Assembly (NCBI GenBank): GCA_016208525.1
Contig: JACQYJ010000095.1
Span: 1 to 6,349 of the forward strand
DNA: 6,349 nt
Source of the DNA: Deltaproteobacteria bacterium
GTDB lineage: Bacteria; Desulfobacterota; JAENJC01
Direction of reading: 5' to 3'
The notes beneath the pieces were generated by a model. It did not search any database, was not told the origin of the DNA, and saw only the letters and a program-made list of their open reading frames with translations. Shown one piece after another: positions 1-5,098 of this stretch; within the stretch, counting starts at the first letter, position 1, and each line of letters begins with the position of its first letter. Made by a program: the position numbers and the translations under genes.

Positions 1-105
1 TGGGTATCTGAGATCTGGATTCGAATCTTGTTCCCGATGAGGGTGGAGTAATTCTGGAGGATAAATTCGAGTTTCTTCGATCCTTTGGCCTCGAGTCCGG
101 CAATG
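1..105. other. Unassigned sequence joined to the L10 fragment
   Basis: No forward frame here reads as the middle of ribosomal protein L10, which should lie directly upstream of the L10 C-terminus. The L10 frame meets TAA at 49-51, and the second forward frame also has stops. The third forward frame is open from 12 to about 143 and contains the peptide GGVILEDKFEF. On the minus strand two frames are open through the stretch; one contains GLEAKGSKKLEFIL and has coding-like codon composition. I do not recognise either peptide. The stretch may be part of an unrelated gene joined by rearrangement, or a chimeric contig end. Confidence 0.4.
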
Positions 106-306
106 TTCAATTCCAGGGTCGGGGTATTGGGAAGCACAGTCCTTGACGAAAAGGGGATAAAGGCCCTTGCGGAACTTCCTGGATTGGATCAGCTCAGGGC
201 AAATATTCTGGGGCTCATACAGGCGCCTGCATCAAAGCTGGCAAGGCTCATGGCTACTCCTGGTTCGCAGGTTGCCAGGGTTGTTAAGGCGCACTCAGAA
301 AAATAA
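85..306 (+). CDS. rplJ: 50S ribosomal protein L10, C-terminal fragment (5' part missing or replaced)
   Basis: L10 is the base of the ribosomal stalk: its N-terminal domain binds 23S rRNA and its C-terminal helix binds L7/L12 dimers. Only about the last 65 residues are recognisable. They contain VLDEKGIKALAELPG, then the LRANILGLIQAPASKLARL segment and a helix ending in AHSEK, all typical of L10 C-termini, where full proteins have about 165-180 residues. Homology begins near 106-118. The frame extends upstream only to a TAA at 49-51, so the TTG at 85 is just the first possible start codon and probably not a real one. rplL follows after 33 bases, as expected in the rplJL operon. The 5' side is either a true truncation or an assembly join. 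The identity of the 3' part is firm; the left boundary is not. Confidence 0.75.
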   Translation: MASSPAMFNSRVGVLGSTVLDEKGIKALAELPGLDQLRANILGLIQAPASKLARLMATPGSQVARVVKAHSEK

Positions 307-325
307 TCATAAATAAAAACAATAA

Positions 326-331
326 AAGGAG
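326..331 (+). promoter_or_regulatory. Ribosome binding site of rplL
   Basis: AAGGAG lies 8 bases before the rplL ATG in an A-rich spacer. It is a strong Shine-Dalgarno match, as expected for L7/L12, which is made in several copies per ribosome. Confidence 0.85.
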
Positions 332-339
332 ATAGAGAA

Positions 340-714
340 ATGGCAGATTTGAATAAGATAGTTGATGAACTTAGCGGCCTTACCGTTATTGAGGCTGCGG
401 AATTGAGCAAGCTTTTGGAGGAAAAGTGGGGCGTTTCTGCAGCAGCGCCGGTTGCTGCTGTTGCTGCTGTTGCTGCTCCAGGCGCGGCTCCTGCTGCTGA
501 ACAGACTGAGTTTAATGTTGTGCTTAAGGCTGCCGGCGACAACAAGATCAATGTCATAAAAGAGGTCAGGGCAATAACCGCTCTGGGACTGAAAGAGGCC
601 AAGGAACTGGTAGAAGGCGCTCCAAAGAACGTGAAGGAAGGCGTTTCCAAGGATGAGGCTGCGAAGATAAAGAAGCAGCTTGAAGGCGCAGGCGCAACCG
701 TAGAGGTTGCCTAA
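340..714 (+). CDS. rplL: 50S ribosomal protein L7/L12
   Basis: L7/L12 is the multi-copy acidic stalk protein of the 50S subunit. Its C-terminal domain recruits and stimulates the translation GTPases (IF2, EF-Tu, EF-G, RF3). The 124-residue length is normal. Residues 1-30 or so form the dimerising, L10-binding N-terminal domain (LNKIVDELSGLTVIEAAELS). Residues 34-53 are the flexible hinge, almost all Ala, Pro, Val and Gly. From about residue 56 the C-terminal domain shows the family signature, including INVIKEVRAITALGLKEAK, then VKEGVSKDEA and the terminal GATVEVA. The start is fixed by the MADLNK N-terminus and the AAGGAG upstream. The hinge uses GCTGTTGCTGCTGTTGCTGCT-like repeats, so its length may vary between strains. 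Nothing essential is missing. Confidence 0.98.
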   Translation: MADLNKIVDELSGLTVIEAAELSKLLEEKWGVSAAAPVAAVAAVAAPGAAPAAEQTEFNVVLKAAGDNKINVIKEVRAITALGLKEAKELVEGAPKNVKEGVSKDEAAKIKKQLEGAGATVEVA

Positions 715-719
715 AGACG

Positions 720-832
720 GGTTAAGAGGTTAAGAGGCCAAAGGGCTAAAGGGCTAAGAGGTTGAATCTTTTAACCTCTTTACCTTTTTGCCTTTTTGCC
801 TTTTCGCCGTTTTACCTTTTTGCCGTTTCGGC
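720..832. repeat. 8-base-periodic inverted repeat forming a long hairpin between rplL and rpoB
   Basis: The left arm (720-767) is six 8-base units of the type GGYYAARR, for example GGTTAAGA twice at 720-735 and GGCTAAAG at 744-751. The right arm (769-832) is eight units of the complementary type TTTTNRCC, for example TTTTTGCC at 785, 793 and 817. Folded as RNA, 720-766 pairs with 770-816 around a three-base loop (767-769). The mismatches are few and mostly recur at the same place in each unit. AAGAGGTT (756-763) pairs perfectly with AACCTCTT (773-780). The hairpin occupies most of the gap and ends about 35 bases before the rpoB RBS. In E. coli the same gap carries a partial terminator and an RNase III site; a similar role here is inference. 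Confidence 0.85.
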
Positions 833-850
833 TTACGATTTTTTTAGAAC

Positions 851-856
851 AAGGAG
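851..856 (+). promoter_or_regulatory. Ribosome binding site that fixes the rpoB start at 862
   Basis: AAGGAG ends 5 bases before the ATG at 862. This decides against the in-frame TTG at 796, which has no such site and whose 22 extra codons would be translated repeat sequence. Confidence 0.9.
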
Positions 857-861
857 AGTTC

Positions 862-3800
862 ATGCTCAATTCGTCCAGTACCCTGAGGGTTAGAAAAGAC
901 TTTTCCAAGATACCAAAGGTCCTTGAGATATTTAATCTCATTGATGTCCAGGTAAGGTCGTACGAGAGGTTTCTTCAGGCCGATGTAAAACCGGAAAACC
1001 GTAAGGACGTGGGTCTTCAGGCTGTTTTTAAAAGCGTGTACCCTATCAAGGATTTTAATGAAACATCTTCGCTTGAGTTTGTAAGTTATACGTTGGGTGA
1101 GCCAAAATATGATGTCCTTGACTGCCAGCAGAGGGGGATGACCCTTGCCGCTCCGATGAGAGTGACCGTGAGGCTGGTAGTGTGGGATAAAAACGATGAG
1201 ACCGGCGCCCAGACTATAAGGGACATAAAGGAGCAGGAGGTCTACTTCGGAGAGATTCCGCTTATGACCCAGAACGGCACCTTTATTATAAATGGCACTG
1301 AAAGGGTGATTGTGAGCCAGCTCCACCGCTCTCCCGGCGTCTTCTTTGACCATGACAAGGGCAAGACACATGTCAGCGGAAAGGTATTATACGTAGCCAG
1401 GGTTATCCCTTACAGGGGCTCGTGGCTTGACTTTGAATTTGATCCCAAGGATATCCTCTATGTGAGAATAGACAGAAGGAGGAAGTTTTATGCCTCCGTT
1501 CTCCTGAGGGCCCTTGGTTACTCTATAGAGGAGATACTTAACTATTTTTACAAGTCGGAAGTTGTAACCATAAAGAACGGCAAGGTCCAAAAGAAAACAG
1601 ATTTTGAACTGCTGTTGAACCAGCATGCGCCCCACGATATCCTGGATCCCAAGACCGGGGAGGCGATAGTAAAGGCAAAGAAAAAGATAACGAGGCTGCA
1701 TTTAAAGAAGATGAAAGAGGCAGGGATAGAGTTTATCCCTATAGAGTTCGAGGATGAAGTCGGGAAGATCGCAGCTGCGGATATATATGATCCCAGGACT
1801 GGCGAGGTCATAGTGGAGTGCAACGGGGAGATTACCCCTGAAAAGATAGAAGAGATAAAGAAGAGAAAGATCACGGAGTTCAAGACCCTCTTCATTGACC
1901 CTATGATCACGGGAACCAGCATCCGTGACACATTGATGCTGGACAAGATTGCGACTCCTGAAGATGCCCTCATAGAGATTTATAAACGGTTGAGGCCGGG
2001 AGAGCCGCCTACGCGTGAGACGGCAAGGGCGCTCTTTGACAACATGTTCTTCAATCCCGACAGGTACGACCTTTCTAGGGTCGGGAGGCTTAAGCTAAAC
2101 CACAAACTGGGCAGGGATCTTCCTATAGACCACCTTGCCCTGTCCAAAGAGGATATCCTCGCAGTGGTAAGGTACCTGGTGGACCTCAAAAACGGCATAG
2201 GAGAGATAGACGATATTGACCATCTGGGGAACAGAAGGGTAAGGGCAGTTGGTGAGCTCCTTGAAAACCAATACAGGATAGGACTTGTCAGGATGGAGAG
2301 GGCTGTAAAGGAGAGGATGTCGCTACAGGATATACAGGGGATGATGCCCCATGACTTGATAAACCCGAAACCGGTTGCAGCAGTCGTAAAGGAATTTTTT
2401 GGTTCAAGCCAGTTATCTCAGTTCATGGATCAGACAAACCCGCTCTCAGAAATAACTCATAAGAGAAGGCTTTCTGCCCTTGGGCCTGGAGGTCTTACGA
2501 GAGAGAGGGCAGGTTTTGAGGTCAGGGACGTGCACCCGACCCACTATGGAAGGATATGCCCCATTGAGACTCCTGAAGGGCCGAATATCGGGCTTATAGC
2601 GTCTCTGTCAACATATGGCAGGGTCAATGAATACGGCTTTATAGAGACCCCTTACAGGATTGTAGAGGGCGGCAAGGTCTCGAAGGAAATAAAGTTTCTG
2701 ACCGCATTGGAAGAGGAGGAGCATGTTATAGCCCAGGCCGATGCCCCGCTGGATAAGGAGGGAAGATTCAATGTCCCCCTGATATCCACAAGAAGAGCCG
2801 GAGAGTTTATTATGATGAGACCTGAGGACGTCACCCTCATGGATGTTTCTCCCAAGCAGCTTGTGAGCGTGGCTGCGTCCCTCATCCCGTTTCTTGAACA
2901 TGATGACGCCAACAGGGCCCTCATGGGTTCAAACATGCAGCGTCAGGCAGTGCCTCTACTCAGAACAGAGGCCCCTTTAATCGGCACAGGTATGGAGCAC
3001 GTCGTGGCCAGGGACTCCGGTGTTGCGATAGTTTGCAGGAGGGAGGGTGTCGTAGAAAGCGTTGACGCCTCAAGGATAGTAATCAAGGCAAAGGGCGGCG
3101 CGGGCGTTGACATATACGACCTGATTAAATACCAGAAATCAAACCAGGGGACATGCCTGAATCAGAGGCCGATCGTTAAAGAGGGCGACAAGATTGCCAG
3201 GGGGCAGATAGCAGCAGACGGCCCTGCTACAGATAACGGAGAACTGGCGCTTGGTAAAAACATAGTAGTTGCGTTTATGCCGTGGCGCGGCTTTAATTTT
3301 GAGGACTCCATCCTGATAAATGAGAAGCTTGTTAAGGAAGACACCTTTACCTCTGTCCACATTGAGGAGCTGGAGGTGGCTGCCAGGGACACGAAGCTGG
3401 GCAAGGAGGACATTACTGCCGATATCCCGAATGTCGGAGAAGAGTCCCTTAAGGACCTGGATGAGAGTGGTATCATTCGAATTGGGGCCCGGGTAAAACC
3501 TGGAGATATCCTGGTAGGCAAGGTTACTCCAAAGAGTGAGACCCAGCTTACCCCGGAAGAGAAGCTCCTCAGGGCCATATTCGGCGAAAAGGCCGGCGAT
3601 GTAAGGGATACATCCCTGAAGGTCCCGCCTGGAATAGAGGGCACCGTTATAAATGTAAAGGTCTTTTCCAGAAAGGGCGTAGAAAAGGATGAGAGAAGCA
3701 AGGGGCTTGAGGACCTGGAAATATCCAAGCTGGAGAAGGACAGGAGCGATGAGGTGCGGGTGATCCAGGAAGGGGCATACGCCAAGCTTAAAGCGTTGCT

Positions 3801-4788
3801 TGTAGGCAGCGCTATTTCCGCCAACATCCTGGATGACGAAAAAAAGGTTATTCTGGCAAAGGGGAAGAAGATTGCCGAGGCCATGCTGGAAAAGGTCCCG
3901 AAGAATAAATGGGCGGCGATCTCGGTTTCCGACAATGAAGTTGAGGCTCAGATCGAAAAGGTAGCTGACAACATGAACGACCAGATTGAACTGGTCAAGA
4001 CGTTGTTTGTGGATAAGATAAACCGTCTCAAGAAGGGGGATGAGCTTCCTCCTGGTGTTATAAAACTCGTAAAGGTCAGTGTAGCCATGAAGAGGAAGCT
4101 CCAGCCTGGAGACAAGATGGCCGGGCGTCATGGGAACAAGGGCGTTCTCTCCCAGATAGTCCCGGAAGAAGATATGCCCCTGAAAAGCGCGCTCAAGAAG
4201 ATATATAATTCACCGGTTATCGCACGGATCATAGACGGGGCAGACGATGAAGCGATATTCAGGATGGCCAGTGACGCCAGGAAGGGTATACATATGGCAA
4301 CCCCGGTTTTTGAAGGGGCCTCTGAGGATGAATTGAATGCCGAGCTTGCGAGGGCAGGTCTGCCCGAGTCTGCACAGTCAACCCTTTATGATGGGAGAAC
4401 CGGTATGGTATTTGACTCGGAGGTGACGGTAGGGGTCATGTATATGCTGAAGCTGCACCACCTTGTTGACGACAAGATACATGCCAGGTCCATAGGTCCT
4501 TACTCCCTGGTAACTCAGCAGCCGCTCGGGGGGAAGGCGCAGTTCGGAGGTCAGAGGTTTGGTGAGATGGAAGTGTGGGCTTTACAGGCATACGGCGCAG
4601 CATATACCCTGCAGGAGATACTGACCGTCAAGTCTGACGACGTAACCGGCAGGATAAGGGCCTATGAGGCTATTGTTAAGGGTGAAGACGTTATAGAAAC
4701 CGGGCTTCCTGAGTCATTTAAGGTACTTGTAAAGGAACTGCAGAGTCTGGCGCTGGACGTGGAACTTCTGGAAAATAAAGAAGAATAA
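862..4788 (+). CDS. rpoB: DNA-directed RNA polymerase subunit beta, with an internal deletion of a conserved block
   Basis: Beta forms one pincer of RNA polymerase and much of the active site. The ORF from 862 gives 1308 residues; relatives have about 1365. The N-terminus LRVRKDFSKIPKVLEIFNLI is typical. The insert corresponding to E. coli SI1 is present with two similar modules at about 259 and 307 (DILDPKTGE, DIYDPRTGE). The rifampicin pocket (514-541) keeps Q520, F521, D523, H533, R536, S538 and L540, so sensitivity is predicted. R685 matches E. coli R678 and E814-D815 match E813-D814. An insert corresponding to SI2 follows. K1085 and K1093 match K1065 and K1073, and H1200 matches H1237. 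K1093 to H1200 spans 107 residues against 164 in E. coli: after EEDMP (ending near 4179) the chain jumps to LKSALKKIY, losing the segment with NPLGVPSRMN and R1106. The frame is intact. The family is certain; whether the deletion is real is not. Confidence 0.97.
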   Translation: MLNSSSTLRVRKDFSKIPKVLEIFNLIDVQVRSYERFLQADVKPENRKDVGLQAVFKSVYPIKDFNETSSLEFVSYTLGEPKYDVLDCQQRGMTLAAPMRVTVRLVVWDKNDETGAQTIRDIKEQEVYFGEIPLMTQNGTFIINGTERVIVSQLHRSPGVFFDHDKGKTHVSGKVLYVARVIPYRGSWLDFEFDPKDILYVRIDRRRKFYASVLLRALGYSIEEILNYFYKSEVVTIKNGKVQKKTDFELLLNQHAPHDILDPKTGEAIVKAKKKITRLHLKKMKEAGIEFIPIEFEDEVGKIAAADIYDPRTGEVIVECNGEITPEKIEEIKKRKITEFKTLFIDPMITGTSIRDTLMLDKIATPEDALIEIYKRLRPGEPPTRETARALFDNMFFNPDRYDLSRVGRLKLNHKLGRDLPIDHLALSKEDILAVVRYLVDLKNGIGEIDDIDHLGNRRVRAVGELLENQYRIGLVRMERAVKERMSLQDIQGMMPHDLINPKPVAAVVKEFFGSSQLSQFMDQTNPLSEITHKRRLSALGPGGLTRERAGFEVRDVHPTHYGRICPIETPEGPNIGLIASLSTYGRVNEYGFIETPYRIVEGGKVSKEIKFLTALEEEEHVIAQADAPLDKEGRFNVPLISTRRAGEFIMMRPEDVTLMDVSPKQLVSVAASLIPFLEHDDANRALMGSNMQRQAVPLLRTEAPLIGTGMEHVVARDSGVAIVCRREGVVESVDASRIVIKAKGGAGVDIYDLIKYQKSNQGTCLNQRPIVKEGDKIARGQIAADGPATDNGELALGKNIVVAFMPWRGFNFEDSILINEKLVKEDTFTSVHIEELEVAARDTKLGKEDITADIPNVGEESLKDLDESGIIRIGARVKPGDILVGKVTPKSETQLTPEEKLLRAIFGEKAGDVRDTSLKVPPGIEGTVINVKVFSRKGVEKDERSKGLEDLEISKLEKDRSDEVRVIQEGAYAKLKALLVGSAISANILDDEKKVILAKGKKIAEAMLEKVPKNKWAAISVSDNEVEAQIEKVADNMNDQIELVKTLFVDKINRLKKGDELPPGVIKLVKVSVAMKRKLQPGDKMAGRHGNKGVLSQIVPEEDMPLKSALKKIYNSPVIARIIDGADDEAIFRMASDARKGIHMATPVFEGASEDELNAELARAGLPESAQSTLYDGRTGMVFDSEVTVGVMYMLKLHHLVDDKIHARSIGPYSLVTQQPLGGKAQFGGQRFGEMEVWALQAYGAAYTLQEILTVKSDDVTGRIRAYEAIVKGEDVIETGLPESFKVLVKELQSLALDVELLENKEE

Positions 4789-4828
4789 AAATTGATGGTT
4801 TCTAACAAAGTCAGGAAAAGGCTTTTTT

Positions 4829-4909
4829 TCACGCAAAGCCGCAAAGAACGCTAAGAAAAAAAGCTTTAAAATCAACATGCTTTCTTTGCGACTTTGCGTC
4901 TCTGCGTGA
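4829..4909. repeat. CGCAAAG-type 8-base-periodic inverted repeat in the rpoB-rpoC gap
   Basis: The left arm (4829-4858) starts TCACGCAAAG and continues with units CCGCAAAG (4839-4846) and ACGCTAAG (4848-4855). The right arm (4880-4909), read on the other strand, starts TCACGCAGAG followed by ACGCAAAG and TCGCAAAG. The arms pair over about 30 bases with one bulge and roughly four mismatches around an A/T-rich loop of about 21 bases. It starts 40 bases after the rpoB stop. From memory it resembles short intergenic repeats scattered through many environmental bacterial genomes; I could not check this. A short T-rich stretch (4915-4923) follows, so a weak terminator or attenuator role is possible. 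Confidence 0.8.
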
Positions 4910-4918
4910 GATTATTAG

Positions 4919-5079
4919 TTTTTACGAATTCATCAATATTGATGCACTCGTAAAAAGTCCCAAATCACCCTTCGACAAGCTCAGGGCGAACGGTGGTCTG
5001 GTTGAAATCATTGACTTTATTCCGTTCGTGGTGAGCTTGTCGAACCACAGAAAAGACTTTTTACGAATTCATCAATATT
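4919..5079. repeat. Nested palindromic repeat element with three copies of one arm
   Basis: Copy A (4919-4940) and copy C (5058-5079) are identical 22-base direct repeats beginning TTTTTACGAATTC. Copy B lies between them, inverted, at 4935-4959. A and B form a palindrome at 4919-4956 with two mismatched pairs in 19 and the perfect core CATCAATATTGATG at 4931-4944. B and C pair over 25 bases (4935-4959 with 5055-5079), again with two mismatches. Because A and C compete for B, only one of the two outer hairpins can form at a time. A second inverted repeat is nested inside at 4971-5044. The element ends 7 bases before the AAGGAG of rpoC. It has no ORF and looks like a small non-coding, possibly mobile, repeat. 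Confidence 0.8.
4971..5044. repeat. Inner inverted repeat with TTCGACAAGCTCA arms
   Basis: The 23-base arm at 4971-4993 begins TTCGACAAGCTCAGGG, and the arm at 5022-5044 is its reverse complement except for three central positions (20 of 23 match). The loop is 28 bases. The arms contain the self-complementary core AAGCTT-like GAGCTTGTCGAA/TTCGACAAGCTC motif, which I recall as a common dispersed intergenic repeat in many bacteria; this is not verified here. It sits symmetrically inside the outer arms, with 11 unpaired bases on the left and 10 on the right. Confidence 0.8.
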
Positions 5080-5086
5080 AAGAAAA

Positions 5087-5092
5087 AAGGAG
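5087..5092 (+). promoter_or_regulatory. Ribosome binding site that supports the TTG start of rpoC
   Basis: AAGGAG in an A-rich run ends 6 bases before the TTG at 5099. No ATG lies at a suitable distance in this frame, so the site supports TTG as the initiator. Confidence 0.85.
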
Positions 5093-5098
5093 ACTACC

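Noticed and set aside
9..34. A GATTCGAATC motif resembling a tRNA T-loop on either strand
   Set aside because: The flanking bases do not form the five-pair T-stem, including the invariant first pair, and no other tRNA arms are present.
822..845. Possible intrinsic terminator: GCCGTTTCGGC hairpin followed by seven T
   Set aside because: The stem has only four pairs and the T-run starts six bases after it, so it is too weak and too distant for a convincing terminator, though it may add to pausing after the long hairpin.
796..861. A 22-residue N-terminal extension of RpoB from the TTG at 796
   Set aside because: The extension is the pyrimidine-rich repeat arm read through, has no ribosome binding site and no counterpart in RpoB; the ATG at 862 has AAGGAG at good spacing and the standard N-terminus.
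2401..2484. Rifampicin-resistance substitutions in RpoB
   Set aside because: The main contact residues (equivalents of E. coli Q513, D516, H526, R529, S531, L533) are wild type; the differences N518T and I530L are conservative and not classical resistance changes.
3139..4131. Long minus-strand open frames inside rpoB (330 and 257 residues), and shorter ones over rplL and rpoB
   Set aside because: They lie antisense to well conserved codons, carry no recognisable motif, and arise from the purine-rich codon use of rpoB.
4166..4204. A 10-base direct repeat AAGAAGATAT on both sides of the rpoB deletion junction, as a recombination footprint
   Set aside because: The copies are in different codon phases and both remain, 29 bases apart; a deletion between direct repeats would leave one. 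It is likely chance from Glu/Lys/Asp/Ile codons.
4811..4829. A terminator just after rpoB (AAAAGGC followed by seven T)
   Set aside because: AAAAG and CTTTT would form only a very short A/T stem with no loop; there is no GC-rich stem before the T-run.
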